Source: an uncultured Nostocoides sp.
GTDB taxonomy: Bacteria; Actinomycetota; Actinomycetes; Actinomycetales; Dermatophilaceae
Length of the DNA stretch: 50,746 bases
NCBI GenBank assembly: GCA_937858995.1
Contig: CALLZC010000152.1
Coordinates: 1-50,746, forward strand
Reading direction: 5' to 3'
Part shown: positions 26,989-36,044 of the stretch, piece after piece
How positions within the stretch are numbered: position 1 is the stretch's first letter
How the letters are laid out: the number at the start of each line of letters is the position of its first letter
Made by a program: the position numbers and the translations under genes
The notes under the pieces: generated by a model
Told to the model about the DNA's origin: nothing
Database searches by the model: none
Seen by the model: only the letters and a program-made list of their open reading frames with translations

Positions 26989-27228
26989 ATGACATTGCCT
27001 GCTGACGCTGAGGTGGCCGTCGCGGCGCGGACCGGTTATGAGCGCGGAGACCACGTGTTCTGCTGCGCCCTCACCCTCGACCCCCCACTGACCACTGGCG
27101 CAGTTCCAGAATGGAGCCTCACGGTGTCAGCCGTCGAAGAGGTCGGCTGGGTTCTCGAGCACTGGAGCGTGTCGCAGAACCATCTGCTCGGCGTCCGTGC
27201 CTTTCCCTTGTTCCGACGCCGGGACTGA
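26989..27228 (+). CDS. Small protein of unknown function (79 residues)
   Basis: I do not recognise this protein. It starts MTLPADAEVAVAARTGYERGDHVF, has two adjacent Cys, a hydrophilic middle and ends WSVSQNHLLGVRAFPLFRRRD. It lacks a membrane segment. AGAAGGGA lies 9 nt before the ATG, so it is probably translated. It lies between a minus-strand ABC ATPase and a plus-strand permease gene, 112 bp before the latter. The Val-Ser-Ala-Val-Glu-Glu-Val-Gly-Trp-Val-Leu pattern suggests a compact alpha/beta fold only. Confidence 0.6.
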   Translation: MTLPADAEVAVAARTGYERGDHVFCCALTLDPPLTTGAVPEWSLTVSAVEEVGWVLEHWSVSQNHLLGVRAFPLFRRRD

Positions 27229-27339
27229 CGACGCTAGCGAGCCGAACCCAGTTGCTGCGCCACTCGGAGCGTTTCGAGGCCGAGGGGGTCCGAGGGCAGC
27301 GGCCCGGGCGATAGCGTCGCGTCAAGAGAAGGGTCGAAC

Positions 27340-30300
27340 ATGCTGGCAGCGCTGCGGTACCGATGGGTGCAGGCCCTCGTGGTCACGCTCCTGTCCGCGC
27401 TGGTCACCGGGTCGCTCGCCTTTGCGCCCTTGTATGTTCGCGCCGTGGATCAGGCCGTCGTGGCCACCATCCTGGATGACACCCCAGCTCAGGATGCCGG
27501 CGTGTCCGTGGTGTCCTTCAGCACGAGTGACCCCTTGCTGGCCACCTCCTTCGAGGCCCAGCGTGACCTGATCCCCGCGGGGCTGCGGGAGGTGCTGGCA
27601 CCCGGCATACCCAGCGTGTTCGTGGGCGTGCGGCGGATGCCGCTCGTGGACCAGCCCGAGGGGCGCCTGCTGTGGCGGGAGGGGATGTGCGAGCACCTGC
27701 GGTTCACCGCGGGCAGGTGCCCCCATGTGGCGGGACAGGTCGCCATCAGCGCCGATCAGGCGCGGGCCTACCGGATGTCCGTGGGGCAGCAGATCGAGCT
27801 GGGCGAATGGGATGCCTCCGTCTCGCGCGTCGAAGCGGCACCCTGGACGAGCGTGACGATCACCGGCATCTATGAAGCGGTGCCCGGCCCGTACTGGTTC
27901 GGCGAGCCCCTCACCGGCCGCGCCGCCGGCGATCTGGGGTATGACGTGATGCTCGCCGCGCAGGAGTCCCTCACCGGCCGCGTCCGCGCGCCGGGCAGCG
28001 GCACCGCGTCGTGGACGCAGTTGCACTACGGACTCGACCTGCCGCTGCGCACCGAGCGGGTGACTGCCGACACCATCGCCGGGGTCGGTGCGGTGGCCGC
28101 CGACTGGGTGAGTTACCCCATGGGAGTGGAGCGCTTCGGCACCGCGGTCTCGGACGCCGTCCACGTGCGCACCCTGCTGCCCGACCTGGCGGCCCAGGCG
28201 CGCGCGTCGAGTGACCAGGCGGGCATCACTGTCGCGATCCTGATGGCTCAGCTGGGCCTGCTGCTCAGCGCGGTGCTCTGGCTGGTGCTGCTCGCCGGGG
28301 CAGATCAGCGGCGCGCGGAGGTCGCCATCGCTCGGCTTCGGGGACGCGGCCGCGGCGGGGCCCGTCGCCTGCTGCTGTCCGAGACGCTCCCCGCGGTCGT
28401 CGTGGGGGTGCCGGTCGGGGTGTTGGTGGCGTTCGGGATGGCAGCGGCGGCTCGGTGTCGGCTCCACTCACCCCCGGTGGCCGCCGAGTTCCCCGCCGGC
28501 ACCTGGTATGCCGCCGGGCTCGCCCTCGCGGGGATGCTGGCTCTCGCGGTGCTGTCGGTGCGTGCAGTCGTGCGTGCGCCCATTGCCGAACTGCTGCAAT
28601 CGGTCCCCGCCGAGCGGGCCAAGGTGGGCCTCGGCCTGCTGGAGGCGATGATCGTCGCGGGCGCGGCCGGTGTGGTTATCGCCCTGGTCACGGGGGCGAT
28701 CCAGGGGCCGGTCGCCCAGGTGGCGCCGGCGCTGCTCGCTGTCGCGGTGGGAGTCCTGGCGGCGCGTTTGGTCCCGGCGGCCCTGGCCTGGCTCGGCCGG
28801 TGGTGGCTGGGTCGCGGTGCTGCGCGCCCCGGTGCCGCCCTGCTGCATGCCAGCCGGCGGCGCGCCACCCGGTGGCTCATCCCGATCGTCACGGTCGCAC
28901 TGGCCCTGGTCGTGCTCACAGCCGACCTGCTGGCGATCGGGGCGGTGAACCGTCAGGGCCGTGCCGAGGCCGAGATCGGCGCCCCGACCGTCCTCACGCT
29001 CGCCGAGAACGATCTGCGGACCGTCGCGGCCGCGATCCAGGACATCGACCCCACCGGAACCCGGGTGACACCGGTGGCCATCGTCGATTCCGCCGGGGGT
29101 GTCCCGGCCACCGTCGGGGTGGACCCGGGTGGCTTCCGCAGCATCGCGCTATGGCCGGGGATCCAGGCATCAGCGCTTCCCTGGGATCGGCTGACGGGGC
29201 CCCCGATGCCACCGCTGGTCCTGACCGGAACCCGCCTGACCTACCACGCGACCATGCCGCCGGTCAGCAGCTCGGGCGTCGACCCGACGGCGGTGACCAG
29301 CGCGCTGGGGCTGGCCCTCCAGATCGTGCGACCCGACGGGGCGCTCGACGTGGTGTCCATCGGCACCCTGCGCACCAAGGGCCAAGACGGCACCGACGCC
29401 CAAGACGGCACCGACGCCCAAGACGGCGAAAGGTCTGCCGCCGTGCCCTGCGATCTGGGCTGCCAGGTGGTCGGCATCGGCCTGACCGCGCCTCTCGGTG
29501 CGGCGCCGGTGCGGGGGGAGGTGACCATCAGTGAACTGGCCTGCGATGGCGTGCCGTTCACGCTCGGTGCGTCGGCGGATTGGCGCGGGCCGCCGGAGGC
29601 CGAGGTGAGTGGCACGGTCACGGGCCAGAGCGTCACCATCGACTTTGCCAACTCTGGACTGGCCGGAGTCTTCTTGCGCCATGCCTCGCTACCCGAGGTC
29701 TTGCCGGCGCTGACCACGACGAGCGCCGCGTCCAGCGATCCGCGGGCGACCATCGGTGGCAACCTCATCGACGGCTCCGATCAGCTGCTGCGTGGCGTGG
29801 GTTCGGTTCCCTACCTGCCAGGCGCCCCACCCCGCGCGGCGCTGGTCCATCTCGACAATCTGATGGTCCACGGGTGGCAAGGCCGTGGATCGACGCGGCT
29901 CCTCGCGTATGCCGCAGCGAGCGACCCGGCGAGCGTGGCGGCGCTCATCGCCGATCTTGCCGGGCGGGGGATCGCGGTGAGCGCCAGCGCGCATCCCGCC
30001 GACCGGGTAGCGGTCTTCGAGCGCACCGGTGCCACCTGGAGCCTGGAGTTGTCCGCGGTCGTCGCTTTCCTGGCCCTGGCCATCACCGCGGTGGCGTTGC
30101 TGATTCTCAGCGCCGCGACCTGGCGGGCTCGCACCCGCGACTACGCCGGCCTGCGGATGGCCGGCCTGAACCGGCGAGACATCCGGGTCATTGCGCTTTT
30201 GGAGACCCTGCCGGTGGTCTTGGTCGCCGGAATTCTCGGCGTCGCCACGGGTTTGTGGTCGGCTCCCGCGGCGGCCCCCGTGGTCCCCCTGTTCACCACG

Positions 30301-30456
30301 CCGCCGGCGGCCTATCCCGTGGACCTGGGCACCCGATACGGCGCCGCCAGCGCCGCGGCCGCCGGTGGACTGCTCGCGCTCTCGCTGATCGCCATCGCGG
30401 CCAGCCGTTTCGTGGCCCTCGGCAGCGACCTCGAGCGGTTGCGAGAGGGGGGCTGA
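27340..30456 (+). CDS. Large FtsX-like ABC transporter permease
   Basis: A 1038-residue membrane protein with two FtsX-type halves. An N-terminal helix (LVVTLLSALVTGSLAFAPLYV) and an extracytoplasmic domain precede several helices around residues 300-540 (AQLGLLLSAVLWLVLLAG, LPAVVVGVPVGVLVAFGM, WYAAGLALAGMLALAVLS, and others). A second large extracytoplasmic domain covers about 545-900, with the last three or four helices at 905-1030. The second domain contains a DGTDAQ tandem repeat and five Cys. Architecture fits MacB/LolC-like exporters or mechanotransmission permeases. Its ATPase starts 2 bp after the stop. AGAAGGG precedes the ATG; TAGCGT at 27311-27316 may be the -10. Confidence 0.85.
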   Translation: MLAALRYRWVQALVVTLLSALVTGSLAFAPLYVRAVDQAVVATILDDTPAQDAGVSVVSFSTSDPLLATSFEAQRDLIPAGLREVLAPGIPSVFVGVRRMPLVDQPEGRLLWREGMCEHLRFTAGRCPHVAGQVAISADQARAYRMSVGQQIELGEWDASVSRVEAAPWTSVTITGIYEAVPGPYWFGEPLTGRAAGDLGYDVMLAAQESLTGRVRAPGSGTASWTQLHYGLDLPLRTERVTADTIAGVGAVAADWVSYPMGVERFGTAVSDAVHVRTLLPDLAAQARASSDQAGITVAILMAQLGLLLSAVLWLVLLAGADQRRAEVAIARLRGRGRGGARRLLLSETLPAVVVGVPVGVLVAFGMAAAARCRLHSPPVAAEFPAGTWYAAGLALAGMLALAVLSVRAVVRAPIAELLQSVPAERAKVGLGLLEAMIVAGAAGVVIALVTGAIQGPVAQVAPALLAVAVGVLAARLVPAALAWLGRWWLGRGAARPGAALLHASRRRATRWLIPIVTVALALVVLTADLLAIGAVNRQGRAEAEIGAPTVLTLAENDLRTVAAAIQDIDPTGTRVTPVAIVDSAGGVPATVGVDPGGFRSIALWPGIQASALPWDRLTGPPMPPLVLTGTRLTYHATMPPVSSSGVDPTAVTSALGLALQIVRPDGALDVVSIGTLRTKGQDGTDAQDGTDAQDGERSAAVPCDLGCQVVGIGLTAPLGAAPVRGEVTISELACDGVPFTLGASADWRGPPEAEVSGTVTGQSVTIDFANSGLAGVFLRHASLPEVLPALTTTSAASSDPRATIGGNLIDGSDQLLRGVGSVPYLPGAPPRAALVHLDNLMVHGWQGRGSTRLLAYAAASDPASVAALIADLAGRGIAVSASAHPADRVAVFERTGATWSLELSAVVAFLALAITAVALLILSAATWRARTRDYAGLRMAGLNRRDIRVIALLETLPVVLVAGILGVATGLWSAPAAAPVVPLFTTPPAAYPVDLGTRYGAASAAAAGGLLALSLIAIAASRFVALGSDLERLREGG
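29383..29427 (+). repeat. 18-bp in-frame tandem repeat (QDGTDA)
   Basis: CAAGACGGCACCGACGCC occurs twice exactly (29383-29400, 29401-29418) followed by a half copy (29419-29427) in the permease gene. Six-residue steps keep frame, so copy number could vary between strains without breaking the gene. Confidence 0.9.
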
Positions 30457-30458
30457 GA

Positions 30459-31322
30459 GTGTCGGAGCCGCTACCCGTGACCACCGTCGGGCTGGTACAC
30501 ATCTATCGCAGCGAGGGCAGTGATGTCGCCGCGCTGTCCGGCGTTGACCTCAGTGTCGCGGCCGGCGAGGTCTTGGGCCTGCTCGGTCCCTCGGGATCGG
30601 GCAAGTCGACCCTGCTGGCCTTGCTCGGTGGCCTGTTTGCGCCGAGCGCCGGCAAGATCTTCATCGGGGAGCGGGACCTGTCGAGCATGACCCCCGCGCA
30701 GCTCGACCGCTATCAAGCCGTCGACGGAGCGTTGATGCTGCAAGGCGCGCGCCGAAACCTGATCCCCTACCTGACTATTCGCGGCAATCTGGCGTTCGCC
30801 AGTGCCCAGGCGCGCCGACTGGGTGCCCCGGTTGCCGATGACGCGGAGATACTGGACCTCCTGCACGCCGAAGAGCTCGCGGATCGCCCGCTGGACCAGC
30901 TGTCCCAAGGCCAGCTACAGCTGGGGGCCATAGCGGTGGCGCTGGCCCCGGCCCCCGGCATCCTGTTCGCCGATGAGCCGACAAGCGCCCTGGACCACCG
31001 GGCCCGCGACCGCATACTCGCGGCCCTGCTGCGGATCAACGAGCGGTCGGGGACGACCGTGGTCATCGTCACGCACGACCCGGAGGTCGCCGCCATCTTG
31101 CCGCGCACCGTCACCATCCGGGATGGCCGGATCGGCGGCGAGGGTCGGCTGGGTCAGGAATTCGCGGTCGTCACCGCCGATGGGTTCCTCCCGCTGCCCC
31201 CGCACGTGCGTTCCGAGTTGCCACCGGGCACCCTCGTGCGTCTCGAGCATGCGGACGGCCACTGGGTCTTGGTCCCGCAGACCGGCGGGTTACCGCCGAA
31301 GCACGACCACCCCATACAGTGA
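30459..31322 (+). CDS. ABC transporter ATP-binding protein with C-terminal extension
   Basis: A 287-residue ATPase partnering the preceding permease. Walker A is GPSGSGKST near residue 47, then the unusual signature LSQGQLQLGAIAVAL (LSQGQ in place of LSGGQ), Walker B ILFADEPTSALD and H-loop VTHD. After the ABC domain about 55 residues (GQEFAVVTADGFLPLPPHVRSEL...WVLVPQTGG) form an added beta-rich tail not found in LolD. The GTG at 30459 is 2 bp after the permease stop. The Q-loop region is VDGALMLQGARRNLIPY. The two genes form one operon; the cargo is unknown. Confidence 0.88.
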   Translation: MSEPLPVTTVGLVHIYRSEGSDVAALSGVDLSVAAGEVLGLLGPSGSGKSTLLALLGGLFAPSAGKIFIGERDLSSMTPAQLDRYQAVDGALMLQGARRNLIPYLTIRGNLAFASAQARRLGAPVADDAEILDLLHAEELADRPLDQLSQGQLQLGAIAVALAPAPGILFADEPTSALDHRARDRILAALLRINERSGTTVVIVTHDPEVAAILPRTVTIRDGRIGGEGRLGQEFAVVTADGFLPLPPHVRSELPPGTLVRLEHADGHWVLVPQTGGLPPKHDHPIQ

Positions 31323-31370
31323 CGATGAGGGCCGGGAGACCCCCGGCATCGTTGACGACGAGGTGATCCT

Positions 31371-32603
31371 GTGGCGCATTACACGAGCATGGGCGCGATC
31401 CCGCCGAAGCGGCATACCCAGCACCGGGACCCGGCCGGCAACCTCTACTACGAGGAACTGATGGGGGAGGAGGGCTTCTCCTCGGACTCCTCGCTGCTCT
31501 ATCACCGGCGCATTCCCAGCGAGATCAGCGACGCCCAGGTGTGGCAGGTGCCCGATCAGAGCCTGACCCCGAACCACCCCCTGAAGCCCCTGCACCTGAA
31601 GTTGCACGAGCTCTTCCCCGCCGGTGGGAGCGGCATCGATGCCGTGACGGGGCGCCGGCTGGTCCTTGGCAATAGCGACGTCCGGATCTCGTATGTCGTG
31701 GCCGATGCCCCGAGCCCGTTCTATCGCAACGCAATCGGCGACGAGTGCGTGTATGTCGAGCGCGGCAGCGCGCAGGTGGAAACCGTCTTCGGGGCCTTCG
31801 AGGTCGGTCGCGGCGACTACCTCATCCTGCCCCGCGCGACGACGCACCGGTGGCTGCCCAAGCCGGCGGCGGATGACCCCGACGGTCAGCCGCTGCGCCT
31901 GTATTGCATCGAGGCGGCCAGTCACATCGCGCCACCGAAGACCTACCGCTCGCGGTTCGGGCAGCTGTTGGAGCACGCGCCCTACTGCGAGCGCGACCTG
32001 CGGCTGCCCGAGGGGCCGTTGCTGGCCGAGGATGTCGGCGCGGATGCCGGCGCACCCACGCAGGTCTATGTCAAACACCGCGGCCCGGGACCGGGTGGGA
32101 TTGCCGGGACCATCTACACCTACCCCTTCCACGTCCTGGATGTCGTCGGCTGGGATGGGTGCCTCTATCCCTACGTCTTCAATGTGAGCGACTACGAACC
32201 GATCACCGGCCGGGTTCACCAGCCGCCGCCGGCGCACCAGGTTTTCGAGGGCTGGAACTTCGTCGTCTGCAACTTCGTGCCGCGCAAGGTGGACTATCAC
32301 CCGCTGTCGATTCCGGTGCCGTACTACCACTCCAATGTCGACTCCGACGAAGTGATGTTCTATGTCGACGGCGACTACGAGGCCCGCAAGGGGTCGGGGA
32401 TCGAGATGGGCTCGGTCTCGCTGCACCCGGGCGGCCACGCCCACGGTCCACAGCCCGGGGCGATGGAGCGCTCGATCGGCATCGAGTACTTCGACGAGCT
32501 CGCGGTGATGGTCGACACCTTCAAACCACTCGAACTCGGTGAGGGCGCGCTGGCCTGCGATGACGGGCGCTACCTGCTGTCGTGGCACACCCCGCCGGCG
32601 TGA
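31371..32603 (+). CDS. hmgA: Homogentisate 1,2-dioxygenase
   Basis: Opens the homogentisate ring with O2 to give maleylacetoacetate. The 410-residue cupin enzyme has the iron-site segments YYHSNVDSDEVMFY (His and Glu) and LHPGGHAHGPQPGAMERS (His), with ISYVVADAPSPFYRNAIGDECVYVERG in the first cupin and VVGWDGCLYPYVFNVSDYEPITG in the core. The start is GTG with GAGGTGAT upstream. It lies 48 bp after an ABC ATPase, so read-through is possible. It sits between hpd/fahA and a housekeeping block. Confidence 0.95.
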   Translation: MAHYTSMGAIPPKRHTQHRDPAGNLYYEELMGEEGFSSDSSLLYHRRIPSEISDAQVWQVPDQSLTPNHPLKPLHLKLHELFPAGGSGIDAVTGRRLVLGNSDVRISYVVADAPSPFYRNAIGDECVYVERGSAQVETVFGAFEVGRGDYLILPRATTHRWLPKPAADDPDGQPLRLYCIEAASHIAPPKTYRSRFGQLLEHAPYCERDLRLPEGPLLAEDVGADAGAPTQVYVKHRGPGPGGIAGTIYTYPFHVLDVVGWDGCLYPYVFNVSDYEPITGRVHQPPPAHQVFEGWNFVVCNFVPRKVDYHPLSIPVPYYHSNVDSDEVMFYVDGDYEARKGSGIEMGSVSLHPGGHAHGPQPGAMERSIGIEYFDELAVMVDTFKPLELGEGALACDDGRYLLSWHTPPA

Positions 32604-32623
32604 GCCGGCGCATCGTCGCCGCC

Positions 32624-32629
32624 TAAGCT
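32624..32629 (+). promoter_or_regulatory. -10 element of clpS, leaderless type
   Basis: TAAGCT lies 7 nt before the clpS ATG at 32637. Confidence 0.5.
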
Positions 32630-32636
32630 GGGCGGC

Positions 32637-32927
32637 ATGTCCATCGCGCCGGTCCAGGAGGAGGTCACCTCCGCCCACGCCGACGAGGCGCTGGACGTTC
32701 CGTGGATCACCCTGGTGTGGAATGACCCCGTCAATCTGATGTCCTATGTGACCTTCGTCTTTCAGAGCTACTTCGGCTATTCGCCCACCACGGCGCAAAA
32801 GCTGATGCTCGATGTCCATCACAAGGGCCGGGCGGTCGTCAGTACGGGTCCGCGCGAAAAGATGGAGATCGACACCGAGGCATTGCAGGGCTATGGCCTG
32901 TGGGCGACCTTCCAGAAAGACCTCTGA
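32637..32927 (+). CDS. clpS: ATP-dependent Clp protease adaptor ClpS
   Basis: ClpS brings N-degron substrates to ClpC or ClpA. The 96-residue protein has the core [21 protein letters not shown] with the DP-VN substrate-pocket segment, the [12 protein letters not shown] helix-loop and [20 protein letters not shown] at the end, all expected. Only a short acidic N-terminal extension precedes it. It heads the conserved actinobacterial run clpS-DUF2017-murI and ends 1 bp before the next start codon. Confidence 0.95.
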   Translation: MSIAPVQEEVTSAHADEALDVPWITLVWNDPVNLMSYVTFVFQSYFGYSPTTAQKLMLDVHHKGRAVVSTGPREKMEIDTEALQGYGLWATFQKDL

Positions 32928-32928
32928 G

Positions 32929-33612
32929 GTGGCCAAGGGGTTCACCCGCCGCGGTCGCGGCGCCGCACTGCGGTATGCGGCGCGGCTGGACGAGCACGAG
33001 CGCGAGCTGCTCGTCACGCTCTTTGGGCAGGTCCGCGACCTCATCGCGCCGGTGGGCTCGGATGCCCCACCCCCTGCCTCGGCCGCGCCGTCGAAGCCGA
33101 CCGGCACCGTCGAATCCGATGATCCCTTCGACGCCATCGTCGCCGGTCTCGGCTCCGACTTCGGCGCCGCTGAGATGACCTCTGCTCCGGACGAGCTCGG
33201 CGGCCGCGGGTTCGGCGCGCAGGAACGCGATAGCGCCATTGATCGACTCTTTCCGGCGGCCAACCGCACCGATGAGGCCGCGGCCCGGGAGTTTCGCCGG
33301 CTCACCGAGGACTCGCTGCGGGCTCGCAAGATTGCCGGTCTCGACGCCGCCACTGCGGCCCTGAGGGGCAGCGCCGATGATCGGCTCGAGCTGCCGCACG
33401 AGGTCGCGCTCACCTTCTTGGTGGCCCTGACGGATGTCCGGCTCGTGCTCGGCGACCGACTGGGATTGCGCGAGGACGCCGACGCCCAGCGACTGCAGGA
33501 CCTGGCGGAGCTCGCCGACCCGGGGGACCCCGCGGCATACGCCGTCATGGTCTATGACTTCCTCACCTGGCTGCAGGAGACGCTCGCCACGTCCATGCTG
33601 CGTCGGGCCTGA
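32929..33612 (+). CDS. DUF2017 family protein
   Basis: A 227-residue protein of unknown function conserved next to clpS in Actinomycetota. It begins VAKGFTRRGRGAALRYAARLDEHERELLVTLFGQVRDLI, has a Pro/Ala-rich and acidic middle insert (residues 43-85) and then DRLFPAANRTDEAAAREFRRLTEDSLRARKIAG and LPHEVALTFLVALTDVRLVLGDRLG. It looks mainly helical and cytoplasmic. The GTG start follows the clpS stop by one base, implying a shared transcript and perhaps a role in regulated proteolysis. Confidence 0.88.
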   Translation: MAKGFTRRGRGAALRYAARLDEHERELLVTLFGQVRDLIAPVGSDAPPPASAAPSKPTGTVESDDPFDAIVAGLGSDFGAAEMTSAPDELGGRGFGAQERDSAIDRLFPAANRTDEAAAREFRRLTEDSLRARKIAGLDAATAALRGSADDRLELPHEVALTFLVALTDVRLVLGDRLGLREDADAQRLQDLAELADPGDPAAYAVMVYDFLTWLQETLATSMLRRA

Positions 33613-33619
33613 ACTGACC

Positions 33620-33625
33620 TAGGCT
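33620..33625 (+). promoter_or_regulatory. -10 element of murI, leaderless type
   Basis: TAGGCT lies 8 nt before the GTG at 33634. Confidence 0.5.
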
Positions 33626-33633
33626 TCCGGTCC

Positions 33634-34455
33634 GTGGATGCACCCATCGGGATCTTCGATTCCGGCTACGGCGGGCTGACCGTGGCGCGCGCTGTCCTGG
33701 ATCAGTTGCCCCACGAGTCGATCGCCTACCTCGGCGACACCGCACGCGCACCCTACGGCCCGCGACCGATTGCCGAGACCCGCCAGTTCGCGCTCGAATG
33801 CCTCGACCGGTTGGTCGATCACGGCGTGAAGATCCTGGTGATCGCCTGCAATACCGCCAGCGCCGCGGTGCTGCACGACGCGCGGGAGCGGTATGACGTC
33901 CCGACCGTCGAGGTGATCCGCCCGGCCGTGCGCCGGGCCGCCCGCGCCACCCGCAACCAGCGCGTCGGGGTCATCTCGACCAAGGGCACGCACACGTCGC
34001 GTGCCTACCTCGATGCCTTCGCCGCAGCTCCGGATCTCGAGGTCGTCTCGCGGGCCTGCCCGCGGTTCGTGGAGTTCGTCGAGTCCGGGATCACGGGCGG
34101 CCCGGAACTGCTCGCGGTGGCCCGTGAGTACCTCGATCCGCTGGTCGCACGGGACATCGACACCCTCGTGCTCGGGTGCACCCACTACCCGCTGCTGACC
34201 GGTGTCATCTCCTATGTGATGGGGGAGGGCGTCACCTTGGTCTCCTCGGCGGAAGAGACGGCCAAGGATGTCTATCGGACCCTGGCGGACCTGGGGGCGC
34301 TGCGCCCCGATCATCTCCCGCGACCGCAGCACGGCTTCTCGACCACCGGCGATCCCCAGGAGTTCCGACGGCTGGCCCGGCGTTTCCTCGGCCCGGAAGT
34401 CGATGAGGTCTTCGGCAATCTGGCGCAGGCTCCGGCCGCGGTGGGTGCGCCATGA
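33634..34455 (+). CDS. murI: Glutamate racemase
   Basis: Makes D-glutamate for peptidoglycan. The 273-residue protein has [17 protein letters not shown] (with the DSG loop), [23 protein letters not shown] carrying the first catalytic Cys and LGCTHYPLL carrying the second Cys and His. Length and motifs are typical. The start is GTG at 33634. It overlaps the next gene by 4 bp (ATGA), so translation is coupled, as in the mycobacterial murI-Rv1339 pair. Confidence 0.96.
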   Translation: MDAPIGIFDSGYGGLTVARAVLDQLPHESIAYLGDTARAPYGPRPIAETRQFALECLDRLVDHGVKILVIACNTASAAVLHDARERYDVPTVEVIRPAVRRAARATRNQRVGVISTKGTHTSRAYLDAFAAAPDLEVVSRACPRFVEFVESGITGGPELLAVAREYLDPLVARDIDTLVLGCTHYPLLTGVISYVMGEGVTLVSSAEETAKDVYRTLADLGALRPDHLPRPQHGFSTTGDPQEFRRLARRFLGPEVDEVFGNLAQAPAAVGAP

Positions 34456-35216
34456 GGCTCACCGTGCTGGGCTGTTCTGGTTCCTTTGCCGGGCCCACGT
34501 CCCCGGCCTCGGGATATCTGGTGCAGGCCGAGCAGGACGGCCGGAGCGTCTCGCTGGTCCTGGATCTCGGCAATGGCGCGCTCGGTGCCTTGCAGCGCCA
34601 CCTGGACCCGGACGCGGTCTCGGCCATCTTCATCACGCACCTGCACCCTGACCACTGCCTGGACCTGACGGGCCTGTACGTCTATCGCAAGTACCACCCG
34701 AATCGCCCCCCCGTCCCAGCGCTACCCGTCTATGCCCCGGCGGGGGCGCAGGAGCGGCTGGCCGCGGCATACGAGGGCATGGACGAGCGCGGGATGGACG
34801 AGCAACTTCACTTTCACCCCGTGCACGACGGCAGCCGGGTGCGGCTCGGGCCGTTCGTCGTGACCGCCTATCGGGTCAACCACCCGGTCGAGGCGTATGG
34901 CTATCGCGTCGAGGCGGATGGGCAGGTCCTGGCCTACACCGGCGACACTGACACGTGCGAGCGACTGCAGGCGTTGTGCGCGGACGCGGACCTGGTGCTG
35001 GCCGATAGCGCCTTCGTCGAGGGGCGGGACCTGCTGCGCGGCATCCACCTGACCGGGCGCCGGGCGGCGCTGGCGGCGGCGGGCGCCGGGGCCAAGCGCC
35101 TGATGCTGACTCACATCCCCGCCTGGAACGACCCCGAGGTATGCCGTGCGCAGGCGGCCGAGGTCTGGCCCGGCGCGGTCGAGCTCGCCGCGCCGGACGC
35201 GTCATACGACGTCTGA
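34452..35216 (+). CDS. MBL-fold hydrolase, Rv1339-like cyclic nucleotide phosphodiesterase
   Basis: A 254-residue metallo-beta-lactamase-fold protein with [11 protein letters not shown] (HxHxDH), a second metal His in [19 protein letters not shown] with the Asp and LTHIP at the end. Its place between murI and rph matches Rv1339 of M. tuberculosis, described as an atypical class II cAMP phosphodiesterase; assignment here is by family and synteny. RNase Z-like activity is the alternative. The first residues [24 protein letters not shown] fit the family with the ATG overlapping the murI stop. Confidence 0.85.
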   Translation: MRLTVLGCSGSFAGPTSPASGYLVQAEQDGRSVSLVLDLGNGALGALQRHLDPDAVSAIFITHLHPDHCLDLTGLYVYRKYHPNRPPVPALPVYAPAGAQERLAAAYEGMDERGMDEQLHFHPVHDGSRVRLGPFVVTAYRVNHPVEAYGYRVEADGQVLAYTGDTDTCERLQALCADADLVLADSAFVEGRDLLRGIHLTGRRAALAAAGAGAKRLMLTHIPAWNDPEVCRAQAAEVWPGAVELAAPDASYDV

Positions 35217-35232
35217 GACTCCCTTGACCGGG

Positions 35233-35267
35233 GCCCGAATCGCTGCCTCAGGCAGCGCATTTCGGGC
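35233..35267 (+). terminator. Strong two-part hairpin before rph
   Basis: GCCCGAA (35233-35239) pairs with TTCGGGC (35261-35267) and inside it GCTGCC (35242-35247) pairs with GGCAGC (35251-35256) around TCA. It ends 17 nt before the rph -10, so it may insulate the upstream murI unit. Confidence 0.55.
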
Positions 35268-35284
35268 CTGCTTGGGTGGGCGGA

Positions 35285-35290
35285 TAGCGT
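35285..35290 (+). promoter_or_regulatory. -10 element of rph, leaderless type
   Basis: TAGCGT lies 7 nt before the ATG at 35298. It overlaps an alternative GTG at 35289 and so favours the ATG. Confidence 0.5.
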
Positions 35291-35297
35291 GAGGCCC

Positions 35298-36044
35298 ATG
35301 ACTCGACACGACGGCCGCGCCGATGACGCTTTGCGCGAGGTGCGCATCACCCGCAACTGGCTCGACCACGCCGAGGGGAGCGTGCTGGTGGAGTTCGGGC
35401 GCACCCGGGTGCTGTGCGCGGCGTCCTTCACCGCGGGGGTGCCGCGCTGGCTGAAAGGGCAGGGCGCCGGGTGGGTCACCGCCGAGTACGAGATGCTGCC
35501 GCGCTCGACGAATACGCGCTCGGATCGGGAGTCGCGCCGCGGCCGGGTCGGTGGGCGCACGCATGAGATCTCGCGTCTGGTGGGTCGCTCGCTGCGGGCG
35601 ATCATCGACACCAAGGCGTTGGGGGAGAACACCATCGTCATCGACTGCGACGTCCTGCAGGCCGACGGCGGGACGCGCACTGCCGCGATCACTGGCGCCT
35701 ATGTCGCGCTGGTCGACGCCCTGGCCGACGCCCGGGAGCGGGGACTGATCGCGGCCGCCGCCACACCATTGACCGGCTCGATCGCCGCCGTCAGCGTGGG
35801 TGTCGTGGACGGGGTGCCCGTGCTGGACCTGGACTACCCCGAGGATTCGAGCGCGCAGACGGACATGAATGTCGTGATGACGGGCGACGGCCGGTTCGTC
35901 GAGGTGCAGGGCACGGCCGAGCGGGAGGCCTTCGATCGGGCCCTGCTGGATCGGCTGCTCGACCTCGCGGCTCACGGGTGCGTCGAACTGACCCGCCTGC
36001 AGACCCTGGCCCTCGAGGCACCCGCCCGCGAGCGGGTGCGATGA
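35298..36044 (+). CDS. rph: Ribonuclease PH
   Basis: A phosphorolytic 3'-to-5' exonuclease that trims tRNA precursors. The 248-residue protein has the conserved [47 protein letters not shown] with phosphate-binding Arg residues, [24 protein letters not shown] and [20 protein letters not shown] chose the ATG at 35298 because a -10 lies 7 nt upstream and the family N-terminus fits; a GTG at 35289 is possible. It overlaps rdgB by ATGA. Confidence 0.95.
   Translation: MTRHDGRADDALREVRITRNWLDHAEGSVLVEFGRTRVLCAASFTAGVPRWLKGQGAGWVTAEYEMLPRSTNTRSDRESRRGRVGGRTHEISRLVGRSLRAIIDTKALGENTIVIDCDVLQADGGTRTAAITGAYVALVDALADARERGLIAAAATPLTGSIAAVSVGVVDGVPVLDLDYPEDSSAQTDMNVVMTGDGRFVEVQGTAEREAFDRALLDRLLDLAAHGCVELTRLQTLALEAPARERVR

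Noticed and set aside
31290-33548. 752-residue minus-strand open frame across hmgA, clpS and DUF2017
   Set aside because: It spans three well-supported plus-strand genes, shows no domain and has low-complexity Arg/Ala composition.
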